NCBI GenBank assembly: GCA_027449965.1
Contig: DAIDKP010000023.1
Coordinates: 1-64,000 of the forward strand
Direction: 5' to 3'
DNA from: Acidobacteriaceae bacterium
GTDB lineage: Bacteria > Acidobacteriota > Terriglobia > Terriglobales > Acidobacteriaceae
Length of the DNA: 64,000 nucleotides
The notes under the pieces were generated by a model. The model did not search any database, was not told the origin of the DNA, and saw only the letters and a program-made list of their open reading frames with translations. This document shows positions 51,766 through 61,300 of this stretch, one piece after another; position 1 is the first letter of the stretch, and every line of letters starts with the position of its first letter. Made by a program: the position numbers and the translations under genes.

Positions 51766-53682
51766 ATGTCTTTCAGAGAAGCATATCGTGCCACGAGGAA
51801 AACATCCTATGTCGTCGCCGTTGTTGCGGCTTTCCTGTGTGCCTTGATCTATCTACATGCCCGAGTCGGATTCCACGCACTTTATGATTCAGTGCGATAT
51901 GGATACGGCCCTCAGAGGTATGCATGGAAAGAGCCGCTTGCTCCGGCAGAATTCGTCCAGAGTAGTTGCGGTGCGTGTCATCGCGATGATCTGCCTGAAG
52001 CGCCAAGACTGGCCCATGGAAGGGAACTGATTGCAAGGTATAACTGTACAGGGTGCCATACGCTCCAGGATATCCAGCGTCCTGTCATGCTTGGTCCCGA
52101 TCTTAGCAGTGTCGGTACTAAGCTAACTCGTGAATGGATATATAAGTGGCTCAAGGAGCCTCGAACAATAACTGACTCCGATGGTAATGTTGTGATCGAT
52201 GGAGTCGCTACCAGTCCCAGGATGCCGAAGTTTACCCTGAGCGACCGAGAAATTCGTGCACTATCGGCATTCCTCAGCGTGCAACAGGAAAAGCCTGTAA
52301 AAAGATATACCTTAAATCAACACGCGATCGCTGCGGTGTTAAAAAATGGAGATCCGGCTGATCAGGGAGAAATCCGCTTCAATCAGATGTTCTGCGTTAC
52401 TTGTCATGCGCTGTCCGTCAATCGAGGCGGAGAGAGTACGCTGATTGGTGGCGATATCGGTCCTGAGTTGACTAAAGTAGGCAGTAAAGTAAAGCCCGAA
52501 TGGCTCATCGCGTGGCTTGAAGACCCTGAGGGCTACCTGGCCCATACGCGGATGCCGCGCTACCAGTGGTCAGACAAAGATATTTATCTTGTCACTCAAT
52601 ACATTATGAAGCGACTCACTGATCCGGACCTGCTTCAGGATGTTCCTAAGATGGCCACGCCGACATCAGACGAGATAAACTTCGGCAAAGCTCTATTTGT
52701 AAGCAAGGGATGTGTTCAATGCCATGTCATCCATGGCCTCAACGGACGGGAGCACTTTGGTCCTGATCTTTCACGTCTCGGCATGTCTCCACTTCCCAGC
52801 GAAGTGATCTCGAACATTCAGCATACGACAGGTCTCCCTGTTCACTTCAAGCATCATTCCGGCGATCAGATCGATGTAATGGTTTCGCGTGTTCCACGTT
52901 TCATGATTCAAACCATTATGTCCAAGATCACGAATCCCGCCTCTGTAACGCCAGATACGCACATGCCCGCATTTCCCGTAAGCAATTCGGATGCAGAAGA
53001 CATTACAACTGCTCTCCTCAGCATGGTTGGCCCTCCACCGAGTGCAGAGAAGGGGATATCCGTGATTGTTCCAGCCAGACACGCAACCTTCCAACCCACG
53101 GGCGACTTTCTTCCCCTCTACGAACGGTATAAGTGTTTCGATTGTCATTCTTTCCGTGGATACGGCGGAACGCTTGCACCTGATCTTTCCTATGAAGGTA
53201 GTCGCGCTCAACGCGCATGGCTGATCGCATTTCTAATGAAACCACAAACGCTGCGCCCCACACTGACCGTCCGAATGCCTGAATTCAGTATGTCCCAACA
53301 GGAGGCCTCGACCCTTGCGGACTATATCCTGAATAACCTCACGAGCACAGATGTCTCCCGAGCCGCTAAAGTATCTCCTGCGGCCACAGTTGACCAAATT
53401 ACGAAGGGCCAAAAGCTGTTCATGGAGAAATACAAGTGCCAATCCTGCCATACCATCGGTTCTTCCGGCGGATATGTGGGGCCGAGCCTGAATAATGCGG
53501 GCAACTGGCTGACACCGGAATGGATCGAGGCATGGTTGCGGAATCCGCAAGCACTGATCCCGGCGACCATAGAGCCACGGCATAACTTCACAGATACAGA
53601 GATCGATGAGATAACAGCGTATATCTCTTCGCTGAAGCAGACAAGTGAAGCTACAGCGATGAATGCGGGAGGCGCGAAGTGA
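51766..53682 (+). CDS. Membrane-anchored hexahaem c-type cytochrome
   Basis: 638 residues. One N-terminal span (VVAVVAAFLCALIYLHARVGF) anchors it to the inner membrane. Six CXXCH motifs follow, two close together (CGACH at 68 and CTGCH at 94), then CVTCH, CVQCH, CFDCH and CQSCH. Each is followed at a distance by an MP-type methionine (RMPKF, RMPRY, HMPAF, RMPEF), the pattern of repeated class I cytochrome c domains. It could take electrons from the quinone pool or a complex and pass them to periplasmic carriers. ATG 51766 follows AGGAG. Its stop overlaps the next gene's GTG start (GTGA). Confidence 0.88.
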   Translation: MSFREAYRATRKTSYVVAVVAAFLCALIYLHARVGFHALYDSVRYGYGPQRYAWKEPLAPAEFVQSSCGACHRDDLPEAPRLAHGRELIARYNCTGCHTLQDIQRPVMLGPDLSSVGTKLTREWIYKWLKEPRTITDSDGNVVIDGVATSPRMPKFTLSDREIRALSAFLSVQQEKPVKRYTLNQHAIAAVLKNGDPADQGEIRFNQMFCVTCHALSVNRGGESTLIGGDIGPELTKVGSKVKPEWLIAWLEDPEGYLAHTRMPRYQWSDKDIYLVTQYIMKRLTDPDLLQDVPKMATPTSDEINFGKALFVSKGCVQCHVIHGLNGREHFGPDLSRLGMSPLPSEVISNIQHTTGLPVHFKHHSGDQIDVMVSRVPRFMIQTIMSKITNPASVTPDTHMPAFPVSNSDAEDITTALLSMVGPPPSAEKGISVIVPARHATFQPTGDFLPLYERYKCFDCHSFRGYGGTLAPDLSYEGSRAQRAWLIAFLMKPQTLRPTLTVRMPEFSMSQQEASTLADYILNNLTSTDVSRAAKVSPAATVDQITKGQKLFMEKYKCQSCHTIGSSGGYVGPSLNNAGNWLTPEWIEAWLRNPQALIPATIEPRHNFTDTEIDEITAYISSLKQTSEATAMNAGGAK

Positions 53683-54242
53683 GAATACCGGCAATCTACC
53701 TTTCCGTGTTGATCGCAACTCTAGCCATCGCACTAGGCGTCGAGAAAACGCGAGCAAGCCAGGTATGCTGGTGCTGGTCACAGGACCAAGGAATGATCGC
53801 TGTGCCGATTCCACACCATCGGTCAGAACAATATGAATCGTATGGGTCTTATGGAGTCGAAGCAGATTGGAATGACGCAAGCCACATGTTGCCGTTGAAT
53901 TACGAACAGGCACAGGGCAAGCGAATTTTTTATCAGCAATGCGTCTGGTGTCATGCAGACGCAACTCCTGCGGGACCATCCAATCGATCCAATGTCACCC
54001 CAACCCCGTCGCTGATGAATGATGGTGCCACTCTGAATAAGCTGAAAGATTCAGCCATCATTCAGATTATTGCTGAAGGCGGAAGCAAGACGGGCAGTTC
54101 TGCAATGATGCCTCCTTACGGGAAGTCGCTAACTCCAGAAGATATCCATAGTCTGGTCGCCTATATTCGAGTCATCGCTTCGCCTCCCTACTCTACTGCG
54201 TTCCGCAGCGCTGCGGGTTCAGGAAAAGCCGATACGAAATGA
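53679..54242 (+). CDS. Monohaem c-type cytochrome
   Basis: 187 residues. A signal-like segment (IYLSVLIATLAIALGVEKTRA) precedes a class I cytochrome c domain with CVWCH near residue 88 and the distal methionine likely in MMPPYGKSLT. Upstream of the domain lies an unusual Cys/Trp cluster, QVCWCWSQ (about residues 28-35), which is not a haem motif. GTG 53679 overlaps the hexahaem stop by 4 nt, so the two cytochromes are probably partners made in equal amounts. Confidence 0.85.
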   Translation: MRIPAIYLSVLIATLAIALGVEKTRASQVCWCWSQDQGMIAVPIPHHRSEQYESYGSYGVEADWNDASHMLPLNYEQAQGKRIFYQQCVWCHADATPAGPSNRSNVTPTPSLMNDGATLNKLKDSAIIQIIAEGGSKTGSSAMMPPYGKSLTPEDIHSLVAYIRVIASPPYSTAFRSAAGSGKADTK

Positions 54243-54249
54243 GGTGGCC

Positions 54250-55545
54250 ATGTTGACCTACAAGCGTTCCGCAATAATGTGGCTCTGCATTCTAAGCACT
54301 CTCATCGTTTCCGCATCTGCCCAAGTCAAGCCAGATGAGATCCCCAATCCACAACTCAAAACAGATGAAGCAGAGTTTCTGCCTCAGTTACTCTCACTGA
54401 AGCAATCGATCCAAGAATATACCTTTTCATACCCGCTCCGCTTATGCAGTTGCACAGAGGTCAAAACTGCGTTGAAAGGCAAAGCAGCAGATCGCGGAAT
54501 CGAATTTGTCTATTTCAAACAGAGTGAGCTACTAAAAATATCTGGAATCTACGACGTGTCGTACAGCACAAGATCTCTGACTCAAAACGAGAGAGCCGCT
54601 CATACTCTTGAGCAAGTCGTTGTCCCGATTCTGCAGATGACGTTGAAACAATTTTCCAAAAACAGGCCAGGAGATGGAGTGGGCATCGAAATCGTATATG
54701 GCGCCAGAGATCAGAACTTGGCGTATGACTACGAAGGCCGGGAAGTAATCACTGCTATTTTCACATGGCAGGATGCATTCGCGTATATCGAGTCTCAAAG
54801 CGGCTCCGTTAGGCAAAGTGTCCTGGATCGATCGGAGGTATATGTGGATGGAAAGGCATATGGCGTCTCACTGTCTCAGCGCAACTCCCTTCCAATAGAT
54901 TCGTTGCAACGATCTGTACCCCGCCATCTGCGTTCCTCCCTGCAAATCGCCACCAGCGCTTTGCCTGAAGGACCGACGATTCCAAAGTCAGCCAGTATAG
55001 TCCCGCCCTCAAAAGGAATCCACAGTGCTGACGGTTCTGAAAGTATGCCATCAGAATCGTTTCCGAAGAAACTGGAAAGGCAAGTGGAACTGGATCCGTT
55101 CACTAAACAGAATAAACAGCTTAATATCGCACTCAGTTCCAGTCCGAACTCCCTTCACGTAGATGCGAGAAACCCATCATCCTTTGTGAACGTTGGAGGC
55201 CAGGTCGTACTTTATCTCAATCTACTGAATCCTCTTTCTTACGCGAAGCGCACGGCATCAATATACAAGCAGTCCGCTGAAGGATTTGATCTCGTTATCG
55301 CACCAGAACTTAAAGAGCTATTAAGACTAGTACCATCAGATGCACAATACGATCTACTTCAGATCACGCTTGTCGGTAGTCACGCCGCTGACGAAAGAGG
55401 CTCAGAAGATATAGAGTATGTCTGCCCTAAAGATCAAACGATGTTGCTTGCAGAAGATAAGATCAGCAGTCAGGATCTCATTGACCAATGTCGGGTCATT
55501 GTGAATTCTGTTCGTATTCGAGTTAACCTGGAGAGTGTTGAATGA
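54250..55545 (+). CDS. Secreted protein of unknown function
   Basis: 431 residues with a signal peptide (AIMWLCILSTLIVSASAQ). The remainder has no motif I recognise: no haem site, no repeated unit and no membrane span. Single Cys pairs occur at RLCSCTE (about residue 66) and in EYVCPKDQ near the end. The codon use is visibly richer in A/T than the rpo genes. ATG 54250 follows GAGG and starts 7 nt after the monohaem gene stop, so it belongs to the same transcript; a periplasmic assembly or partner role in the redox cluster is plausible only from position. Confidence 0.75.
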   Translation: MLTYKRSAIMWLCILSTLIVSASAQVKPDEIPNPQLKTDEAEFLPQLLSLKQSIQEYTFSYPLRLCSCTEVKTALKGKAADRGIEFVYFKQSELLKISGIYDVSYSTRSLTQNERAAHTLEQVVVPILQMTLKQFSKNRPGDGVGIEIVYGARDQNLAYDYEGREVITAIFTWQDAFAYIESQSGSVRQSVLDRSEVYVDGKAYGVSLSQRNSLPIDSLQRSVPRHLRSSLQIATSALPEGPTIPKSASIVPPSKGIHSADGSESMPSESFPKKLERQVELDPFTKQNKQLNIALSSSPNSLHVDARNPSSFVNVGGQVVLYLNLLNPLSYAKRTASIYKQSAEGFDLVIAPELKELLRLVPSDAQYDLLQITLVGSHAADERGSEDIEYVCPKDQTMLLAEDKISSQDLIDQCRVIVNSVRIRVNLESVE

Positions 55546-55609
55546 ATCATGTCAGATAATGTCCGCCGATGAGCTGTAAAAGGTAACGTCGTGCAAAAGT
55601 GGAGGCTTC

Positions 55610-56230
55610 ATGAAAAGGGAGTATGCAGTTCGAGTACGTTTTATCGTTGTTCAGGGAATAATCATGCTTTGCCTCGGAGCTGTGCTGAGTCAGATTGCCG
55701 AAGTCATGTGCAGTCATCCCTATAGTAAGATACCGTATTACATGGCACTGACAGCCATTGGAATCGTATCATGCGAGATGGCATTTGCTAGTTATCGTGC
55801 GCAGTGGGTATCTTCCACCGCAAAGATCCATGCTCGTTTGTTCATCGTCACTGGGATATTAGTCCTGATTGGAATCGGTGCGCTTCGCATCGGGCACAGC
55901 GTATCCTTATCTGTGTCGTCTATCCTCCTCATGAGCGGCGTGTTGGGTCTTTTCTGCGGGGTGTTGAATATTGCATTAGCATACAGAATGAGTGTATTTC
56001 GAAAGACTTCGGCTGCACTTGCAGGATTTGGAGCTACGCTTTCAGCTTCAGGAGCAGTTCTCTGCGCGCTCTCCGATATGAGTTCCATGACAGCAACAAC
56101 TGTTGCCGCTTGTTACTCAACATGGATTGGATTCGGGATGTTATCCTTAGCTCCCGTCTTGTTCTGGAATTGGCGTAGTCGCGACGGTCATCCGCGTGGG
56201 GCGCGGCACAAGGTGCAAGTCGGCGTATAG
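55610..56230 (+). CDS. Six-span membrane protein, unknown
   Basis: 206 residues with about six hydrophobic segments (for example IVVQGIIMLCLGAVLSQIAEV, LFIVTGILVLIGIGALRIG, ILLMSGVLGLFCGVLNIALAY, YSTWIGFGMLSLAPVLFW). The ends are basic. No transporter or cytochrome b motif is seen; there is no His pattern typical of haem b binding. ATG 55610 follows GGAGG. It lies 64 nt after the unknown secreted gene and may be the membrane partner of that cluster. Confidence 0.75.
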   Translation: MKREYAVRVRFIVVQGIIMLCLGAVLSQIAEVMCSHPYSKIPYYMALTAIGIVSCEMAFASYRAQWVSSTAKIHARLFIVTGILVLIGIGALRIGHSVSLSVSSILLMSGVLGLFCGVLNIALAYRMSVFRKTSAALAGFGATLSASGAVLCALSDMSSMTATTVAACYSTWIGFGMLSLAPVLFWNWRSRDGHPRGARHKVQVGV

Positions 56231-56389
56231 GGTGTGCTTTTCGGATGTGTTGGGGGATTTAGGATATGCGTACAAGCCCGTAGCAAGTGGCATCTGCCGC
56301 AGCAGCATTCCACTTGCCAGTACATACGGCAAAGTGGTATTGGATATGCAGCGCGTGTTACCAAGTCTGCCAATAGGGAGGATCCCCAT

Positions 56390-56752
56390 ATGAAAAATAT
56401 TGCATCTATCCTGGTAATCAGCTGTATGGTCATGCCGGGTGTTGTGCAAGCTCAAGCACATGCCAGCCGCACAATAACTGGATACATCAGCGACTCGAAG
56501 TGTGGCGCCATGCACATGGATAACGGTGTTGGTTGCGTAAAGCAATGCATTGAGAATGGCAATCAGCCCGTTCTCGTGGATTTTCACAAGAAAGTCTGGG
56601 CCGTGGACAATCCGCTTGCATTGAAGGGCTATTACGGAGACAACGTTAGAATCGTTGCCTTGGTTAGCCCCGATGAAAAATCAATCCACGTGTCTCACAT
56701 TACTAAGCTCTCCGGTGTTATGGGTGGAATGAAGGACGGAGTCACGCGTTAG
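56390..56752 (+). CDS. Small secreted DUF5818-like protein
   Basis: 120 residues. The signal peptide is MKNIASILVISCMVMPGVVQAQA. The mature part begins TITGYISDSKCGAMHMDNG and has the pattern Cys...Cys.K.C (SKCGAMH, then GCVKQCIENG), followed by a small beta-rich part (KVWAVDNPLALKGYYGDNVRIVA). This is the layout of the short secreted proteins annotated as DUF5818 in Acidobacteriota, of unknown function. ATG 56390 follows GGGAGG. It is the last gene of the AT-rich cluster before tRNA-Ser. Confidence 0.75.
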   Translation: MKNIASILVISCMVMPGVVQAQAHASRTITGYISDSKCGAMHMDNGVGCVKQCIENGNQPVLVDFHKKVWAVDNPLALKGYYGDNVRIVALVSPDEKSIHVSHITKLSGVMGGMKDGVTR

Positions 56753-56879
56753 GGTGATTTCGGCAGTCATATCGATCGCGAAGCTATGTGTGTGGCGAAT
56801 GACTGAGGTTTGCCAGTCGACGACGACTGCCATCTCGGTTTAGGATGCATGGGGGTAACGGATGCGGTGTATCGATTGC

Positions 56880-56969
56880 TGGCGGAGAGGGTGAGATTCG
56901 AACTCACGAAACCTTTTCAGGTTCGGCGGTTTTCAAGACCGCTGCCATCAACCGCTCGGCCACCTCTCC
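56880..56969 (-). tRNA. trnS: tRNA-Ser (TGA anticodon)
   Basis: A 90-nt class II tRNA read on the - strand. The acceptor is GGAGAGG/CCTCTCC with discriminator G and an encoded CCA (56882-56880). The anticodon loop CTTGAAA gives TGA for serine codons UCN. The long variable arm and the GTTCGAATC T loop are present. Its 3' end faces the redox cluster. Confidence 0.96.
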
Positions 56970-57172
56970 GCGTCTCTCTTTCGATTGTAACGCGACTCCG
57001 ACTTCACTCTCGAATGAAACTGCATGGATGATCTCGCACACAACGCCCATCTCTCTCTATGAACAGGCCCTGAGAACTGGCCGTGTCAACGCGTCGTACA
57101 TATGCGTCCTGTGAACAGGGTAAAACGACGGTTGCAGGGTAACCTTTTCGTGAGAGGTTGCAAAGCGGAACG

Positions 57173-57550
57173 ATGGAACGAATGCGAATTGACAAATGGC
57201 TGTGGGCTGCCCGCTTCTTCAAAACGCGCCCTCTGGCAGCGAAAAACTGCGAACTCGGACGCATCGAAATCGCCAGCCAGGCCGCAAAACCGGCGCGCGA
57301 AATCAAGGTCGGCGACATGCTCCACATTCGCACCGAGGGTGGCGAATTCGAGGTGGAAGTGCAGGCGCTCAGTGAGATGCGCGGACCTGCTACGGTCGCA
57401 CAGACGCTGTACCGAGAAACGGCGGTCAGCCGGGAGCGTCGTGCTCTACTCGCCCAACAGCGTCGCCTGGAGCCGCAGTTCGAATCCGCCCAGCATGGAC
57501 GGCCCACCAAGAAAGATCGTCGCGACCTGGCTCGCCTGCGCTCCCGATAA
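57173..57550 (+). CDS. hslR: S4-domain RNA-binding protein, Hsp15 type
   Basis: 125 residues. It starts MERMRIDKWLWAARFFKTRPLAAKNCELGRIEI, the S4/Hsp15 signature, with KVGDMLHIR as the second conserved stretch. The C-terminal tail is strongly basic (RPTKKDRRDLARLRSR). Hsp15 binds 50S subunits that still carry nascent peptide after translation errors or heat shock. ATG 57173 follows GCGGAACG. It converges with the lipocalin gene 46 nt away. Confidence 0.9.
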   Translation: MERMRIDKWLWAARFFKTRPLAAKNCELGRIEIASQAAKPAREIKVGDMLHIRTEGGEFEVEVQALSEMRGPATVAQTLYRETAVSRERRALLAQQRRLEPQFESAQHGRPTKKDRRDLARLRSR

Positions 57551-57596
57551 TCCGGCATCGATTGCGGCCTTCTCGCTGCGAGGAGCCGACGTCCCT

Positions 57597-58112
57597 TCAC
57601 CCTGTCTGTCGCACTCGCACGAGTTTCGCCGCATCGTAGCCTTTGGTCGCTAACCGACCGGTGATTTCCGCGTAGAGTTCGTCGTTCATTTTCGCCGAAC
57701 GGCTCAGAATCCAGAGGTAGCGGCGGCTCGGTTCGCCCACTACGGCGTGTTCGTAGTTGGGGCACAGGTCGATAATCCAATACTTGCCAAAGAACGGCCA
57801 GAAGAATGTCACCTTGAGTTTTGAGCCAGTCTCCGGGTCAACCACTTTCGCCCAGCCTTTGGCTTGCTTCTGCTTCCCTGCGCGTGTCAAACAGGCATTG
57901 ACCACGCGAATCGTACCATCCGAACGCAGAGTATACGTCGCAGTCACATTGCGCTCACACTTGCGTTCAAATCGGTTCGGATACCTGGCAATCTCATACC
58001 AGCACCCCGCATAGCGGGCCAGCTCCACCCCTGGAACGGATTGCAGTGGAGACTGAGACAATGCAAACGGAACCACGTGGAACGCTCCCATCCAAACGAA
58101 ATTTGAAGACAT
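57597..58112 (-). CDS. Lipocalin family protein (Blc-like)
   Basis: 171 residues. The lipocalin fold markers are VPGVELARYAGCWYEIARYPNRFERKCERNVTATYTL (the GxW motif area) and VDPETGSKLKVTFFWPFFGKYWIIDL, then VVGEPSRRYLWILSRS. Bacterial lipocalins bind lipids at the envelope. The N-terminus (FVWMGAFHVVPFALS) is weakly signal-like and carries no lipobox, unlike Blc. The start is uncertain: 58112 or 58091. It lies downstream of the large peptidase-like gene on the same strand. Confidence 0.85.
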   Translation of the reverse strand: MSSNFVWMGAFHVVPFALSQSPLQSVPGVELARYAGCWYEIARYPNRFERKCERNVTATYTLRSDGTIRVVNACLTRAGKQKQAKGWAKVVDPETGSKLKVTFFWPFFGKYWIIDLCPNYEHAVVGEPSRRYLWILSRSAKMNDELYAEITGRLATKGYDAAKLVRVRQTG

Positions 58113-58300
58113 TCCTTTTGTAGAAAATCGTCGAGCAGCTTCATTGTAGAGCGTGTTCCATCTCTCTGGCAGATGAAGCGTATCGCACGTACTGCACGGC
58201 TCTTGCCAGTTCGCGGAAACATCCACTCCGTATTCCGGGCTGATTACTGCCCCGATCACTACGCATCTCGGAAACGGCGATCGCGTTCGGCTGTCAGGCG

Positions 58301-61300
58301 CTACGGAATGACGTTGACCGTCAGGTAGCTGTGATTGCTGACCGTCACGTTGTTCACATAGGCAGCGCCGGTAATCTGCAGCGTTGCCGTGCCCAGCGGA
58401 GTGCCGCTGGTATTCGTGCCGTTTGACGACGGAGTCGTGCTGCTGCATCCCAATCCGGTGACGGCAAGGCCAATCACCAGCAGCAAAGCCAGCAGATGCG
58501 CGCGATACAGCCTGACATCGTGAAGCCAGCGCCGGCGCCGACTGCCCAGAGGTACCAGCAGCAGTCCAGCCAACAGCAGCCATTCGCCTGTACCGGTCGC
58601 GGCAGGCCGGGTTTTGCTGCCCGGTCGGCTGGGCCTGCGATTCGCTGCCAGGATCGTTCCCGGATACGTGGTCACGGTCAAAGTCGTCGATTCCGTCCCA
58701 TTCACGATGCTCGGGTTAAAAGTGCAGGTGATGGCCCCTGCCGTCGGCGGATTCTGCTCTCCGCAAAGAATCTGAATCGGCCCCGTCAGCCCCCCTGTTG
58801 CCGTAATGGTGTACGGAATGGTCGCCGACTGCCCCTGCACGATGGTGATCGACGTGGTGGTGGAGGTGATGGTGAAGCTTTCCACCGAAAAGCCCAGCGC
58901 GTTCGAGGTTGCCTGGCCAAAGACCGTGTCGCCGGAGTAGATCGCTGTCAGCTCATAGCTTCCACCGGGAAGCGTGGGAACATTGAGCGTCGCTACTCCG
59001 GTGTCGGCGATGCCGACGGTCAGTTTGCTTTCGCCAATCAGTTGCGTTCCTGCGTAGAAGAAGACATTGCCGGTCGGGTTCTGCTCAATACCGGCTGCGG
59101 GCGCGGTCACCGGCGTCACTGTCGCCGTCAGGTTTGCTGCCTGCCCCGGCGACAGCACCGCCGAAGAGCTGGTCAGGGTCACGGTGACTGGTTGCAGCAC
59201 CGGCTCCAGTACCACCGGGCTGCTCGTGCTGGAGGCCCAGGTCGTATCGCCGGAGTAGACGGCGGTGATCGAGTGCGCCACCGCTGCGGAGATGGCAATG
59301 TCGGAGAGCGTCGCGCTGTTGCTGCTCACCGGGGCCGTTCCCAGCAGCGTCGTGCCGCCGTCATAGAACGAAACCGTTCCGGTAATCGTGTAGCTTGTGG
59401 TGGTGGCCGCTGCCGGTGCAATCGTCGCCGTAAAGCTCTCCGGCGTGCCCTGCGTCAGCTTGCTCGGTGTCGCGCTGATCGACACCGTCGTCGCCAGCTT
59501 GGCGATCGAGATCGTCACCGAAGGCGAAGTTGACTGGTTATAGTTAATGTCGCCTGAGTAAATTCCCTGCAGCGTGTGTGACCCTGAGGTCGGCGACGTC
59601 AGGTTATAGCTTGCCGTTGTCACTCCGCTGGTCGTCGAAAACTTCGCGGTCCCATTTGGAACCCCATCCAGATTCACCGTCAGAATTCCGGTTGGTGGAG
59701 AGTTGCCAAGGTTGGCCGAGGTCACAGTGCCGGTCACTGTGATGCTTGCTCCTGCCGCCGGCGTCGTGGTCGAGGGCGCAATGACCAGCGTCGTCGAGCT
59801 GGGCTGAATGTTGAAGGTCACCGGAAGCGACGTTCCGCCCGCATAGGTCGAGTCCCCGCTATAAATCGCTTCAATATTGTGACCGCCAATCGTAAACTGC
59901 GCCGGCTCCACATAGGACGCTGTGCCGTCGGCCGCCAGCGTCACCGGCGTGCCCGTATTCTGCTGGCTTGTCTGGTCAAAGAACTGGATGGTTCCCGTCG
60001 GCACGGCTCCGCCGGAGAGCGAGGTGACCTTGGCCGTCAGGTCGATATCTGTCGACGGGTTGTAGGTCAGCCCGTTCTGGTTGGTCATCAGCACCTGAGC
60101 CTGCTCGGTCCCGGTGGCGTCGGGGCGCATCCACTGCGCCAGCAGCGCTGCCGCATTCACCGTGCCCAGGCCCGTTGCTCGATCAAAGCCCGCCGCCGCG
60201 GCAAAACCCACACGCCCACCCGTGGCATCGGTCGTCGTCGTACATCCCGGCTGCACGCAGAAAAGCCGATTCCCGCCCGTCGTGACGTCCACAATCGGCG
60301 CCGAAGCACTGCTTGCGCCGCCGGAAGCCGCTGCTGTGCCAGAAGCCGCAGTCGTGCTGCCGCTCGCCCCGGTTGCGCCCATTCGCGCCAGTCGATAAAG
60401 GTTCGGCGCCAGATTACCCTGTGCGCCATCCTGCGCATCCAGTCGCGCCGCCAGTCCAGCCATTGCCGCCGCAGCAATCGCGCTTCCACTGGCTTCGACA
60501 GCATGACAAGTCGCTGACAGATTGGCACCGCTCAGGCAGAGAGCCGCGCTCGTCGCCGGCATCACGACGTCGGGCAGATAGCGACCATGTCCAAGGTTGC
60601 CCTGCCCTGCGTTGCCCTGCCCTGCTGGCGCACTGCTTCCATCCGCATGGCTGCTGCTTCCATTCGCGTCGCCCGTCGGCATTCCCTGTGCGCTTTGCCA
60701 CTGCGGCGTGGCATACAGTTCACTGGTGCCGCCACCGCTGGCCACGGCAGCGGCAGAGGCCGAAGAAGGCTCCCAGCCCGCGAAGCTCGTCTGGCCTCCG
60801 GCGAGTGTGGCCGCGCCCACCGCCAGATTCCACGGCGTCGAGGCCAGCGCATTCACGGCAACTCCGGTCTGCGGCGATCCGCTGGCGGTGCTCGCCGCAT
60901 CGCAGCCCAGCGCGCCATGGTCGCCCGTTGCGGCAATCACTGCAATGCCCTCCGCCGCGGCCAGTCTGTCCAGCGCCGCATAGAAAGCCGCATGAGTCGC
61001 GCTCATCGCCGTCTCGCAGGACTCGTACCCAACCAGGACCGTGTGCCCGGCAGCGCGATTGACCGCTGATGCAAACGCCAGATCGAAGCCATCCGTGGCA
61101 TTGGTTCCGCTTGCGGGAATCACCTCCACCGATGTGCCCGGCGCGGCTGCCATCGACCACTCCGCCATCGCCGCCGTGGCCATCTCGTCTGCCGTGCGAC
61201 CCGGATCGTCCCCGTCCGGCTGTACGGCAAGCAGGCCGGTTCCGTCACCCAGACCGTAGGCGGCGCGAAACTCCGTTACATCCTCCGTCCGCAGTTGGCT

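Noticed and set aside
52425..52440. Sequence GGCGGAGAGAG resembling the tRNA-Ser 3' end, as a possible att repeat
   Set aside because: Only about ten bases match and it lies inside the hexahaem coding sequence, so it is expected by chance.
58496..59533. 345-codon + strand Arg-rich frame opposite the Ig-like repeats
   Set aside because: It is a shadow of a Thr/Ser/Gly-rich repeated gene; extreme Arg content and no motif.
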